A stretch of 64,000 nucleotides of DNA. Origin: Prochlorococcus marinus str. AS9601. GTDB lineage: Bacteria; Cyanobacteriota; Cyanobacteriia; PCC-6307; Cyanobiaceae. The stretch covers positions 124,001 through 188,000 of the forward strand of contig NC_008816.1 in the NCBI RefSeq assembly GCF_000015645.1. The letters are read 5' to 3'. Both the position numbers and the translations under genes were made by a program. Below are positions 55,624 to 64,000 of this stretch, piece by piece (positions within the stretch are counted from its first letter, which is position 1; every line of letters begins with the position of its first letter). The notes beneath the pieces are model-generated. The model was not told where the DNA came from. It worked only from the letters and a program-made list of their open reading frames with translations, and ran no database searches.

Positions 55624-56537
55624 TTATTTAGCAAGTAATTAAATATTAATCCTGTAATTAAACCAATCCCATTAAGAGTTTGAAATTTTATTGCGACGAA
55701 TTTGCAATTTTTTATTGCAGAAGGTTTTGCATACGAAGATTTTAATAAATTTATAAGTCTTATTGCTTGAGGGAAACTAAGCAAATAAAGGATGCAAAAC
55801 ACTGGAATAAATCCATAAACTATTGTGAGAAGTTGAAAAATATATATTGTAAAAATTATCCAAGGCACAAATTGAGAACCTTTTTTTGCTCCTAAGCGAA
55901 CTAAAGGTGAATTTTTCCCATGCTTTCTATCTTCAGAAATTTGATGAAAATGAGAACAAAATAATACAAGAGTTGTTGCCAAGGAAGGTCCTGAACCAAG
56001 TAATAAAGAAACTTTCCATGGAATATCTTCGAAGTAAATATTAGACGGATTTAACGCAATTAAGACTGCAGAGTACGCAAAAGGTCCAAATGCAAGCCAG
56101 CATAATGGTTCTCCTAAACCTTGATAGCCCAATCTAAAAGGAGGACCTTGATATAAATATCCTAAGAAGCAGCAAGCTGCCACCAAAATAAAAATGTTTA
56201 TACTTGTTGATACTGAAATAATTAAAATTATTAATAAACCAATAACTAAAGATGTATATGCAATAAATGAAATTATTTTTTTATTTTTTACAAGATTTAC
56301 AATTGAATGGAATTTAAATTCATCGATTCCTGTTTCTGCGTCGTATAAATCATTAGTTAGATTTTCCCAAAGTAATATCAAAATTGCAGCTAAAGTAAAT
56401 GAAATCAAATTATAAATTTTTACCTCTTCATATTGATTGAGCAAGTAAGCCCCTGTTATTAAAACTGGAAGTATGGCAACAGAATAAAGAGGCCATTTTA
56501 TTGCTTTTTTCCATAATTTTTTTTTATCTTCGTCCAT
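55620..56537 (-). CDS. menA: 1,4-dihydroxy-2-naphthoate phytyltransferase
   Basis: A 305-residue UbiA-family membrane enzyme with about eight to nine spans. The first prenyl-diphosphate-binding motif is N-L-T-N-D-L-Y-D-A-E-T-G-I-D near residue 60, and the second Asp-rich region is near H-F-H-Q-I-S-E-D-R-K-H-G-K. It attaches the phytyl tail to DHNA in phylloquinone, the PSI A1 cofactor. It heads the menA-menC-menE unit and is divergent from menF by about 100 bases. Confidence 0.9.
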   Translation of the reverse strand: MDEDKKKLWKKAIKWPLYSVAILPVLITGAYLLNQYEEVKIYNLISFTLAAILILLWENLTNDLYDAETGIDEFKFHSIVNLVKNKKIISFIAYTSLVIGLLIILIISVSTSINIFILVAACCFLGYLYQGPPFRLGYQGLGEPLCWLAFGPFAYSAVLIALNPSNIYFEDIPWKVSLLLGSGPSLATTLVLFCSHFHQISEDRKHGKNSPLVRLGAKKGSQFVPWIIFTIYIFQLLTIVYGFIPVFCILYLLSFPQAIRLINLLKSSYAKPSAIKNCKFVAIKFQTLNGIGLITGLIFNYLLNK

Positions 56538-56638
56538 TTTTAATTAACACGCAAAATTAGATAATTATTGAATGTAGTTTATAAATTGAGTTACATTTTT
56601 TACTTTATTGCATCATTTTTAGTTATTTTCAATAAGTA

Positions 56639-58051
56639 ATGAAAAATGATTTAAACTTAACAGATTTTTTAAAAGATGTATTTTCCTCTTTCGATAAGAA
56701 AGTTGAAAATTCTGGATTAGTAAGTATTTGTGTTGAGATTCCTTGTATTGATTTATTCCAAGTTTATGCATTGTTAATAAATCAATATCCGTTTTCTTCA
56801 TTTTGGGAGGAATCTGATGGAATTTCATATATAGCTTTCGAGAAGTGTAAATATGTTACTCTGGATGGCCCAAAAAGATTTGAGGTAGCAAAAGAGTTTA
56901 ATTCTGAGAATTTTAAAAATTTAATTAACTTAACTAATGAATCGCATAATTCTGCACTTTCAAAAATAATTTATTTATTTTCTTTCTCTGAAAATTTGAA
57001 TAATAAGAATTTACCTTCAGATATCCCTAGTTTGGAAGCCATTTTGCCAAAAATATTAATTACTAAAAGTGGCAAGAATTGCTGGTTAAGAATCAATGGT
57101 CATGTTGAAGGTAAATCATCATTAAGAACATTAATTGAAGAAATATGGACAATTAGAAATCAAGTTTTTAATTCTGGCTCAGAATTAATAAAATCATCTG
57201 GCTTAAAAACTAGTTTTGATTCCCCTTTTATTGATGATTTCTCACGCTCCTTAGAAACTTCTAAAACAAACATGAAAAAAGTAGTAAATAGTGGAATTCA
57301 ATTAGTAGATAAAGATATCCTCGAAAAGATAGTTTTAGCTAATAGGATTAAAATAAAACTTAAAAATAAATTAGATTTAGTAGAAATTTTAAAAAGATTT
57401 AAAAAGAATCAACCAAATACATGTAGATACGTTTGGAAAAGGAATAGTAAGGATATTTTGTTTGGAGCATCTCCAGAAAAATTATTTTCTTTCTCTAAAC
57501 CTAATTTAACTTTAGAGGCTCTTGCTGGAACTATCTCTACTAATTCAAATTTTGAGAAACTCCTAACAAGTACTAAAGACTTAAAGGAACATAATTATGT
57601 AATACAACATTTGATTAAATCTTTAGAAGTTTCAAAAATAACAAACTTTAAAAAAAGTGATATCAAGGTAAATTCATTTGGAGATATTTCTCATTTGCAA
57701 ACACTCATTTTCTCTAAAGTTGAAAATATTTGTCCTTTTGAATTGCTTAAAAACTTACATCCATCTCCAGCTGTTTGTGGATACCCAAAAAATGCAGCAT
57801 TGGATTGGATAAATACTCTTGAATCTTTTCCTAGAGGAAATTATGCTTCTCCAATGGGTTGGGTTGACTCATCAGGCAATGCTTCATTTCTTTTGGCAAT
57901 AAGAGGCGCAAGATGTATTGAAGAAAATATTGAATTTACTGCAGGTTCAGGTTTAGTTTCTGGCTCCGTTTTAGAGAAAGAAATAGATGAGATTAAATTA
58001 AAATTTGAATCTATAGTAAAACAGATATTTTGCGCTAAAAACCCTAGATAA
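56639..58051 (+). CDS. menF: Isochorismate synthase
   Basis: A 470-residue chorismate-utilising enzyme. The C-terminal domain has [35 protein letters not shown] and [11 protein letters not shown]; these hold the Mg and chorismate residues. It converts chorismate to isochorismate, the first step toward phylloquinone. The N-terminal 200 residues are poorly conserved, as usual. It overlaps gshB by eight bases at the 3' end. Confidence 0.9.
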   Translation: MKNDLNLTDFLKDVFSSFDKKVENSGLVSICVEIPCIDLFQVYALLINQYPFSSFWEESDGISYIAFEKCKYVTLDGPKRFEVAKEFNSENFKNLINLTNESHNSALSKIIYLFSFSENLNNKNLPSDIPSLEAILPKILITKSGKNCWLRINGHVEGKSSLRTLIEEIWTIRNQVFNSGSELIKSSGLKTSFDSPFIDDFSRSLETSKTNMKKVVNSGIQLVDKDILEKIVLANRIKIKLKNKLDLVEILKRFKKNQPNTCRYVWKRNSKDILFGASPEKLFSFSKPNLTLEALAGTISTNSNFEKLLTSTKDLKEHNYVIQHLIKSLEVSKITNFKKSDIKVNSFGDISHLQTLIFSKVENICPFELLKNLHPSPAVCGYPKNAALDWINTLESFPRGNYASPMGWVDSSGNASFLLAIRGARCIEENIEFTAGSGLVSGSVLEKEIDEIKLKFESIVKQIFCAKNPR

Positions 58052-58967
58052 TTTCTACTAATTTTTCAATAACTTCCTCTGAAACATTTTTATTGGATAA
58101 ATTTTCTATTTCTCTTAAACCTGTTGGACTGGTTACATTAATCTCGCTAAGCATTCCATTTATTACATCAATACCTACAAAAAATAAACCCTCATCTTTG
58201 AAGTGTTGAGATAATTCTGAGCAGATACTTTTTTCTTTTTCTGTTAATAATGTGGGTTCAGCCTTGCCTCCCATCGCTAAATTACTCCTAAAATCGCCTC
58301 CTTGAGGAATCCTATTTATTGATCCAATTGCTTCTCCGTTTACGATAATTATTCTTTTATCACCCTCTACGACTTCAGGAATAAATTTTTGCATCATAAC
58401 GGGTAATTCTTCTTGAGAAGTGATTAATTCAATGATTGATTTAATTCCTGGAGAATTTTTATTTATCCTTATAACACCTTGACCACCTTTTCCTCCTAGA
58501 GGTTTTATGACTACTTCATTATTTATATTTGCAAAATTAATAAGATCTTTTACCTTACTCGCAACTATTGTAGGTGCCATTAAGTGGCTGTATCTTAAAG
58601 CACCTAGCTTTTCATTCCACGCTCTTAAAGATGAGGGTTTGTTAATTACTTTTACTCCTTTTCTTTCGGCAACTTCTAAAAGATGGGTTGCATATAAATA
58701 AGCCTCATTTACAGGAGGATCTTTTCTCATCCAAATGCAATTAAATTCGGCGAGAGGTATGCAATCATTCTCTTTGAAAGAAATCCATGGAATTACTTCA
58801 ATTTTTACGGAAGATGCCCATACTTCATCACCTCTAGCTTCCAGGTCTTGAGGAGTACAACTCCAGATTTCAATATTTTTTTTTGATGATGCTTGCATTA
58901 AAGCAGCAGTTGAATCTTTTAAGGGATTTATATTTTTAATTGGATCTATTACGAATAGAAATTTCAT
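58044..58967 (-). CDS. gshB: Glutathione synthetase
   Basis: A 307-residue ATP-grasp enzyme. N-terminal [16 protein letters not shown], then [13 protein letters not shown] (ATP loop) and [21 protein letters not shown] (metal site) match prokaryotic GshB. It joins gamma-glutamylcysteine and glycine. It lies five bases behind the glutaredoxin gene on the same strand, so the glutathione supply and its user are co-expressed. Confidence 0.95.
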   Translation of the reverse strand: MKFLFVIDPIKNINPLKDSTAALMQASSKKNIEIWSCTPQDLEARGDEVWASSVKIEVIPWISFKENDCIPLAEFNCIWMRKDPPVNEAYLYATHLLEVAERKGVKVINKPSSLRAWNEKLGALRYSHLMAPTIVASKVKDLINFANINNEVVIKPLGGKGGQGVIRINKNSPGIKSIIELITSQEELPVMMQKFIPEVVEGDKRIIIVNGEAIGSINRIPQGGDFRSNLAMGGKAEPTLLTEKEKSICSELSQHFKDEGLFFVGIDVINGMLSEINVTSPTGLREIENLSNKNVSEEVIEKLVEII

Positions 58968-58972
58968 AAGAT

Positions 58973-59227
58973 CTAGTTTAATAATGCTTCTAATTTATTT
59001 TCATTTTCTAATGCGTAGAGATCATCGCAGCCTCCGATACCCTCATTATCTATAAATATTTGTGGTAATGTTCTTCTACCATCAGCTCTTTCAATCATCA
59101 ATGCTCTGGCATCTTCGTCGCCATCTATTTTATATTCTGTAAAATTTACATTTTTTTTCTTGAGTAGTGATTTTGCTCGAATACAGAATGGGCAATATTG
59201 CCAAGTATAAATTTCAACTTTGGACAT
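58973..59227 (-). CDS. grxC: Glutaredoxin
   Basis: An 84-residue dithiol glutaredoxin. The active site is Y-C-P-F-C near residue 10-15, the cis-Pro loop is R-T-L-P-Q-I-F-I-D, and the glutathione-binding G-G-C-D-D-L is near residue 65. It reduces disulfides with glutathione in the cytosol. It is the first gene of a grxC-gshB pair and is divergent from prfB across 76 bases. The CPFC variant of CPYC is common in cyanobacteria. Confidence 0.95.
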   Translation of the reverse strand: MSKVEIYTWQYCPFCIRAKSLLKKKNVNFTEYKIDGDEDARALMIERADGRRTLPQIFIDNEGIGGCDDLYALENENKLEALLN

Positions 59228-59303
59228 TTTTTTAAAATAATACTTAGTTTATACTATTAAACAAAAGTGCTTGTTAGATTATAAATAACGATTAAATTCT
59301 ATT

Positions 59304-60426
59304 TTGATAGATATTACAGATTTCAAAAAAGATCTTTCGGAACTAACAGAGCGCCTGGGTAATGCTCAGGATTGTCTTTGACGTTCCAAGATTAAAAGCG
59401 AAAAGGAAAGAGTTAGAGCAAATTTCTGCTCAGCCTGAATTTTGGGATAATCAAGAAGAAGCTAAAAAGCAAATGTTAATCCTTGATGATGTCAAAGCAC
59501 AACTCGAATTGTTAGATAAATGGAAAACTTTTATTTCTGATGCTAATGCCTCTCTTGAGCTTTATTCTCTAGAACCCGAAGAGGAAATGATTTTAGAATC
59601 GCAGCTGGGATTAAAGAAATTAAGAGAGAATTTGGATAAATGGGAATTTGAGAGATTGTTATGTGGTGAATACGATAAGGAAGGAGCAGTAGTTTCTATT
59701 AACGCAGGTGCGGGAGGAACAGATGCGCAGGATTGGGTAGAGATATTATTAAGAATGTACTCAAGATGGGCCGATAATAATCAAATGAGCCTTGTCATTA
59801 ATGAATTATCTCAAGGAGAAGAAGCTGGTATTAAAAGTGTAACGTTCGAAATTGAAGGAAAATATGCATATGGCTATCTGCAACATGAAAAAGGAACTCA
59901 TAGATTAGTAAGAATTTCTCCTTTTAATGCCAATGGCAAAAGACAAACCAGCTTTGCTGGGGTAGAGGTTATGCCAAAATTAGATGATAATATTTCACTT
60001 GATATACCTGAAAAAGATTTAGAAATTACAACGAGTAGATCCGGTGGAGCTGGAGGACAAAATGTTAATAAAGTAGAAACAGCAGTGAGAATTGTTCATT
60101 TGCCTTCAGGAATTTCAGTAAGATGTACTCAAGAAAGATCTCAATTACAAAATAAAGAAAAAGCTATGTTACTTTTAAAGTCTAAACTATTAGTGATTGC
60201 TAAAGAACAACGAGCTGCTGAAGTCGCTGATATTAAAGGTGATATTGTGGAAGCTGCATGGGGCAATCAAATAAGAAATTATGTTTTCCATCCCTATCAA
60301 ATGGTAAAAGATCTTAGGACTATGCAGGAGACTAACGAGTTAGATAGTGTTTTAGATGGTGGACTTGACCCATTTATTCATGAATTATTACGTATGAATA
60401 TTTCTTCTAATGAATCTATTGAATAA
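59304..60426 (+). CDS. prfB: Peptide chain release factor 2 (programmed +1 frameshift)
   Basis: The gene reads in two frames. A 25-codon first part starts at TTG ([11 protein letters not shown]) and ends CTT-TGA-C; slipping by one base lets translation go on in the second frame with D-V-P-R-L-K-A-K. The joined product is 373 residues, normal for RF2. The GGQ motif lies in [11 protein letters not shown] and the UGA/UAA-recognising SPF tripeptide in R-I-S-P-F-N-A. RF2 releases chains at UGA and UAA. No ATG or GTG fits the first frame, so TTG is inferred. It lies just before the small DUF3285-like gene. Confidence 0.93.
59376..59382 (+). promoter_or_regulatory. Programmed +1 frameshift site CTT-TGA-C in prfB
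   Basis: CTT-TGA-C is the classic RF2 autoregulation heptamer. An AGGA just upstream (59368-59371) could act as the internal anti-ribosomal element. Frame 1 ends here at TGA; frame 2 continues as TTT-GAC. When RF2 is scarce, pausing at UGA favours slippage, so the factor controls its own level. Confidence 0.95.
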
Positions 60427-60429
60427 CTA

Positions 60430-60612
60430 ATGGAAAATAAAAACGAAATTTTAGAAAAAAAAGTTTCTCCTCCAAGCTTTATCAAGCTTGCTATGAGAAA
60501 TATGGTAAGGAAAGGCTCAAAAAGTATTTCTCATTTTTCAATAACCTTTCTAGTTTTAATTGGGATATTAATACTTGTAGCCACAATAGGTAAGCCCAAT
60601 ATTCCAGTTTAA
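60430..60612 (+). CDS. Small DUF3285-like membrane protein
   Basis: A 60-residue protein. Its middle P-S-F-I-K-L-A-M-R-N-M-V-R-K-G matches a cyanobacterial family I recall as DUF3285, and one hydrophobic span covers about residues 39-55. It lies between prfB and ybeY with gaps of three and six bases, so it is probably cotranscribed with them. Function unknown. It may be a membrane tether or a translation-related small protein, but that is guesswork from position. Confidence 0.72.
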   Translation: MENKNEILEKKVSPPSFIKLAMRNMVRKGSKSISHFSITFLVLIGILILVATIGKPNIPV

Positions 60613-60618
60613 GAATGT

Positions 60619-61158
60619 ATGAAAGAAAAAATTATTTCTGAAATAAATTTAGATTTGGTTTTTCAATGTAATAATTTCTCTCAATTTTCAAATAAGTTAA
60701 AAGATACTAAAACTAATCTTATTTTTGAATCTATTTTTTGGGAGAAAGTTTTTTTATCTTGGATAAATACTATATTAAAAAATGAGGATTATGAATTACC
60801 AAATTATATTTTTGATAAAAAATCTTTTTCATTAGGCTTACAGATAATATCTAATCAAGAAATTGCTTCTTTGAATAAGAAATGGATGCAAAAAAATGGT
60901 CCAACTGATGTTCTATCTTTTCCAATTATTTCTGATGAATCTCTAAATAATTTAGATCATATAGAGTTGGGAGATATTTTTATATCATTAGAGATGGCAC
61001 TTGAGCAATCTTATGAATATAAACATTCAATCTATAGAGAGATGATCTGGTTGGCTAGTCATGGATTTTTACATCTTTTGGGATGGGAACATAATAATGA
61101 GCATGATTTAGAAAATATGTTAAATTTCCAAGAATATTTAATTACTCGATTAGATTAA
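60619..61158 (+). CDS. ybeY: Endoribonuclease YbeY (rRNA maturation)
   Basis: A 179-residue protein. The zinc motif [11 protein letters not shown] is near residue 152, with Glu in place of the common Asp before the last His, and P-T-D-V-L-S-F-P near residue 97 is the second hallmark. YbeY takes part in 16S rRNA 3' processing and quality control. The N-terminal 60 residues are poorly conserved. It is in line with prfB, the DUF3285-like gene and dgkA with very short gaps. Confidence 0.93.
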   Translation: MKEKIISEINLDLVFQCNNFSQFSNKLKDTKTNLIFESIFWEKVFLSWINTILKNEDYELPNYIFDKKSFSLGLQIISNQEIASLNKKWMQKNGPTDVLSFPIISDESLNNLDHIELGDIFISLEMALEQSYEYKHSIYREMIWLASHGFLHLLGWEHNNEHDLENMLNFQEYLITRLD

Positions 61159-61164
61159 AAATAA

Positions 61165-61575
61165 ATGGAAAAAAAAATAAACTATCTAGAAAATAGAAAA
61201 GAATCATACAAAACTTCTAGTAATATATTTATAAGTTTTAAGTATGCTTTCAGTGGTATTAGTTATGTATTAAAAACTTCAAGAAATTTTAAAATTCAAT
61301 TAATTTTTGCAGTTACAAGTTTAATAATTGGTTTTTTACTAAAAATTAGTCTAAGTAATTATGTTATTTTGATTGCAACAATAATGTCTGTTTTAATATT
61401 AGAAATATTGAACACATCTATTGAATCAATCGTTGATTTAGTAGTGAAAAAAGAATTTAGTATTTTGGCTAAAATTTCAAAAGATGCTTCTGCAGGAGCA
61501 GTATTATTAGCTTCAATTAATTCTGTTATTATTGCTGTATATATCTTTGTTCCTAAAATAAAGTTGTTATTTTAA
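61165..61575 (+). CDS. dgkA: Diacylglycerol kinase / undecaprenol kinase
   Basis: A 136-residue membrane protein with three spans. The core is F-K-Y-A-F-S-G-I, N-F-K-I-Q-L, then V-L-I-L-E-I-L-N-T-S-I-E-S-I-V-D-L-V (the catalytic Glu region) and K-D-A-S-A-G-A-V-L-L. It recycles diacylglycerol or undecaprenol by phosphorylation. An N-terminal polar extension of about 25 residues is usual. It follows ybeY by six bases, a common pair in bacteria. Confidence 0.92.
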   Translation: MEKKINYLENRKESYKTSSNIFISFKYAFSGISYVLKTSRNFKIQLIFAVTSLIIGFLLKISLSNYVILIATIMSVLILEILNTSIESIVDLVVKKEFSILAKISKDASAGAVLLASINSVIIAVYIFVPKIKLLF

Positions 61576-61587
61576 ATCCATATAAAT

Positions 61588-62184
61588 ATGTTTCTTGTTA
61601 TTGATAATTACGATAGTTTTACTTATAACCTTGTTCAATATTTAGGAGAACTTTCAGTTGAGCATGAAATAACTAAAGAATTAATAGTTAAAAGAAATGA
61701 TGAAATTACTTTAGACGAAATTATCAAACTAAATCCTAGTGGAATTCTCTTATCTCCAGGTCCAGGTAATCCAGATCAATCTGGAATTTGTCTGCCAATT
61801 CTAAAAAAATTATCTAAAAATATTCCGACCTTGGGAGTTTGTTTAGGTCATCAAGCTTTGGCCCAAGCTTTTGGAGGTAAGGTTATAGTTGGGAAAGAAC
61901 TTATGCATGGTAAGACATCCAAAATATTTCATAATCAAAAAGGATTGTTTAAAGATATCGAGACTCCATTTGTGGCTACTAGATACCATAGTCTTATAGT
62001 TGATTCAAGTTCTTTACCATCTTGTTTCGACATAACTGCGACTTTAGAAGACTCAACAATTATGGCTATCTCTCATAAAGAATATAAACATTTACATGGG
62101 GTACAGTTCCATCCTGAAAGTGTGTTGACGCAATTTGGTCATAAATTAATTAGTAATTTTCTAAAAATGGCTGAAAAAAAGTAA
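61588..62184 (+). CDS. trpG: Anthranilate synthase component II (glutamine amidotransferase)
   Basis: A 198-residue class I amidotransferase. The start I-D-N-Y-D-S-F-T-Y-N-L-V-Q-Y-L, the nucleophile Cys in G-V-C-L-G-H-Q-A-L-A, and the His-Glu pair in G-V-Q-F-H-P-E-S-V complete the triad. It supplies ammonia from glutamine to TrpE; in many bacteria the same protein serves PabB for folate. It lies between dgkA and the MBL-fold gene. Confidence 0.95.
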   Translation: MFLVIDNYDSFTYNLVQYLGELSVEHEITKELIVKRNDEITLDEIIKLNPSGILLSPGPGNPDQSGICLPILKKLSKNIPTLGVCLGHQALAQAFGGKVIVGKELMHGKTSKIFHNQKGLFKDIETPFVATRYHSLIVDSSSLPSCFDITATLEDSTIMAISHKEYKHLHGVQFHPESVLTQFGHKLISNFLKMAEKK

Positions 62185-62203
62185 AATAAAAAAAAATAAT
62201 ATT

Positions 62204-62929
62204 ATGATTTCTCAAATTAAAAACTTTTTATTTTTGATACTAGTTAGCTCTTTTTTACCTACCTCATTATTGGCAAGGAACTTAGGAATAAAAAGTTTGG
62301 GACATAGTAGTTTTTTAATTACTAGTGCAGATAAATCTATTCTTATAAATCCCTTTAAAGCAATAGGTTGTGCAAGTAATTTAAAGGAGCCAAAAGAAGT
62401 CAACGTAGATTTTATTTTGGCTAGTTCTAGGCTTCCAGATGAAGGATATAACCCTAATGATCAATTAATGTTCGTTGAGCCAGGAATCTATCAATTTGAG
62501 GATATTTTATTAAATGGAATTTCTGTACCACATGACAGAGTAGATGGAAGAAGATTTGGGATGGCAACTGTTTGGAGTTGGGAGCAGAATGATCTTAAAA
62601 TTGTTCATATGGGAGGAGCTGCTGGTGATATTGATATAAACAGTCAAATTATTTTGTCTGGTCCAGATATATTGTTTATTTCAATTGGAGGAGGAATAAA
62701 ATCTTACAATGGTAAAGAAGCCTCAAAAATAGTTAAGCTTCTAAAACCTAATGTAGTTATTCCTGTTCACTTTGAACGCGGCAAAAAAATTAATAAAGAA
62801 TGTGATTTCTCAAATTCTGATTTATTTATCGAAAATATGAAAGATTTTAAAGTAAAATATGTTGGAAAAAATTTTCAAATAAAACCTAAAAGAATCGATC
62901 AAAATACAATTTATATTTTCAGTAATTAA
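62204..62929 (+). CDS. Degenerate metallo-beta-lactamase-fold protein with signal peptide
   Basis: A 241-residue protein. Residues 1-24 form a signal peptide (basic start, hydrophobic core, L-L-A-R-N). The rest resembles UlaG-like MBL proteins: G-I-K-S-L-G-H-S-S-F-L-I, V-H-M-G-G-A-A-G-D-I and V-V-I-P-V-H-F. But where HxHxDH should be, the strand V-D-F-I-L-A-S-S-R-L-P-D-E-G-Y-N has no His at all. It may be non-hydrolytic or use other residues. Its export fits a thylakoid lumen or periplasm place. It follows trpG by 19 bases and overlaps hisC by four. Confidence 0.78.
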   Translation: MISQIKNFLFLILVSSFLPTSLLARNLGIKSLGHSSFLITSADKSILINPFKAIGCASNLKEPKEVNVDFILASSRLPDEGYNPNDQLMFVEPGIYQFEDILLNGISVPHDRVDGRRFGMATVWSWEQNDLKIVHMGGAAGDIDINSQIILSGPDILFISIGGGIKSYNGKEASKIVKLLKPNVVIPVHFERGKKINKECDFSNSDLFIENMKDFKVKYVGKNFQIKPKRIDQNTIYIFSN

Positions 62930-63975
62930 TTTTTTAAATCTAATATCTTGTAATTGTCCCAGAAAAAAATCATTTGTTCTTTAGTTCCAATACTAACCCT
63001 TATAGAATTACTGATATCTTTTTTGTTTTCCATACTTCTAATAAGAATACCTTTTGCTCTCATCTGTTGTATTAAGATTTTAGGATCTTTTTTTGGCCAA
63101 ATTAAGAAATAATTACCTCCACTAAAGTGAGTTCTGATTTTTGTTGATTTAAATTTATTTAAAATCCATTCCCTCGCCTTTTTTACTTCTAAAACATAAT
63201 TATCAATATATGATTTGTCTTTAAGTGCTGCTAATGCAGCTGTTATAGCAAAGCTGTTTACATCATATGGTCCTGTAACTTTATTAATGTACTGAATTAA
63301 ACTTTTATTGCCAAAAGTAAAACCTATTCTTAAACCAGCTAGACCTGCAGTTTTTGAAAGAGATTGTATTATTAGTATATTTTTATTTTTTTCAAAATCT
63401 ATCGATTTAAGAAGACTATCTCCATTAAATTTTTCATATAGTTCATCAACAACTATTAATGAATCTTTATTGATATTGGCTAAATTAATTATTTCATGAG
63501 AGCTTAGAACAGTTCCTGTTGGATTATTTGGATTGCAAATAAATATTAACTTTGGATTATGCTTTATTATTTTTTCCCTAAATTCTTCGATGGGGAATAG
63601 AAAATTTTCTCCAATGTAAGAACAACTTATTTTTTTCATTCCTCGGATTTCTGCACAAGGAGAATAGTAACCAAAAGTTGGATTTGTGGTTAGAAATATT
63701 TGATCTTTTTCTCCAAAGCAATTGAAAATTGCATTTATTGCTGCATCTGCTCCATTGAAAATTCCGATTTCATCATTACCAAATTTTCTTGAATCAAGAT
63801 ATTTATCACATAAATATTTTTTTAAAAAATTATATTCTGGATAAATTGAAATCTCATCTAATTTTATCGCTTTTAATGCCTCTAGAACCTTAGGACTTGG
63901 ACCTAAAGTATTTTCATTAAAGTCTAAGCGGAGTAAATTTCTTCTATTTTCTAAAGGTGCAGAGTAAGACTGCAT
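62926..63975 (-). CDS. hisC: Histidinol-phosphate aminotransferase-like enzyme
   Basis: A 349-residue class I/II aminotransferase. It has L-D-F-N-E-N-T-L-G-P-S-P near the N-terminus, C-N-P-N-N-P-T-G, I-V-V-D-E-L-Y, and the cofactor Lys in S-L-S-K-T-A-G-L-A-G-L-R-I-G. This set is shared by HisC and CobD/CobC-type enzymes; HisC is more likely by length and motifs. It transaminates imidazole-acetol phosphate in histidine synthesis. A paralogue for phenylalanine/tyrosine is possible. The start is about 25 bases from the window's right edge. Confidence 0.82.
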   Translation of the reverse strand: MQSYSAPLENRRNLLRLDFNENTLGPSPKVLEALKAIKLDEISIYPEYNFLKKYLCDKYLDSRKFGNDEIGIFNGADAAINAIFNCFGEKDQIFLTTNPTFGYYSPCAEIRGMKKISCSYIGENFLFPIEEFREKIIKHNPKLIFICNPNNPTGTVLSSHEIINLANINKDSLIVVDELYEKFNGDSLLKSIDFEKNKNILIIQSLSKTAGLAGLRIGFTFGNKSLIQYINKVTGPYDVNSFAITAALAALKDKSYIDNYVLEVKKAREWILNKFKSTKIRTHFSGGNYFLIWPKKDPKILIQQMRAKGILIRSMENKKDISNSIRVSIGTKEQMIFFWDNYKILDLKN

Positions 63976-64000
63976 ATTTATTATTTCTTCTCTTGGTTTT

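Noticed and set aside
63976-64000. Possible 3' end of another minus-strand gene upstream of hisC
   Set aside because: A stop codon is seen in one frame, but 25 bases are too few to support a gene call.

Overview
The window looks like a stretch of core chromosome from a high-light-type Prochlorococcus (marine picocyanobacterium). I infer this from the very AT-rich, compact sequence, the many cyanobacterial marker genes (ndhO, ndhM, ycf3, ycf33, ycf34, chlM, rpaA/rpaB, phylloquinone men genes, crtB/crtP/crtQ), the lack of phycobilisome genes, and gene order as I remember it for this genus. The strain cannot be fixed from sequence alone. I see no phage, insertion sequence, CRISPR array or genomic island. 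There is one tRNA gene (Asn, GTT).

Layout. 1-9.9 kb: a truncated glutathione S-transferase, ycf33, rbfA, hemD, an SRPBCC protein with zeta-carotene desaturase (crtQ), an IscA-type protein, a TPR protein and an LpxB-like protein, ndhO, a J-domain protein with cysK, and a UPF0367-like protein joined to a lone ABC ATPase. 9.9-11.1 kb: the only gene-poor part, with tRNA-Asn and its terminator, a duplicated AGAACAGT/AGAACATT motif, one small hypothetical gene and a 400-base leader in front of rpaA. 11.1-25.3 kb: rpaA, holB/tmk/copper ATPase, ycf3, radA, then rpaB-plsX-fabH-fabD-plsC (lipid synthesis), tsaB, ycf34, cca and an RRM protein. 25.3-34.3 kb: crtB and crtP, ndhM, DUF3172, rbcR, a Z-ISO-like carotene isomerase, ndhF and ndhD. 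34.3-46.5 kb: scpA, a sugar nucleotidyltransferase, metF, a PedR-like regulator, a TTM/CYTH protein, NAD kinase, the ndhA-I-G-E operon, gltA, a DUF3352-like protein, rhodanese and trpB. 46.5-53.5 kb: SUI1, cysC, purE, chlM, a Ycf29-like regulator, a cysteine desulfurase, rsmH and ndhH. 53-58 kb: phylloquinone genes (menI-like thioesterase, menE, menC, menA, menF). 58-64 kb: gshB-grxC, prfB with a programmed frameshift, a small membrane protein, ybeY, dgkA, trpG, a degenerate metallo-beta-lactamase-fold protein and hisC.

How the genes fit together. Nine NDH-1 subunits (O, M, F, D, E, G, I, A, H) lie at six separate loci. NAD kinase sits directly behind ndhE. Four successive carotenoid enzymes (CrtB, CrtP, Z-ISO-like, CrtQ) are also spread over three loci. 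Quinone supply (men genes), PSI assembly (Ycf3), Mg-protoporphyrin methylation (ChlM) and redox or light regulators (RpaA, RpaB, RbcR, PedR-like, Ycf29-like) make this a photosynthesis-centred core region.

The most unusual items are a long Val/Ala/Ser/Asn repeat extension in front of PlsX; a textbook CTT-TGA-C frameshift in prfB; an MBL-fold protein with a signal peptide but no HxHxDH motif; and near-zero spacing at almost every convergent gene junction. I found no convincing wholly new multi-gene system.
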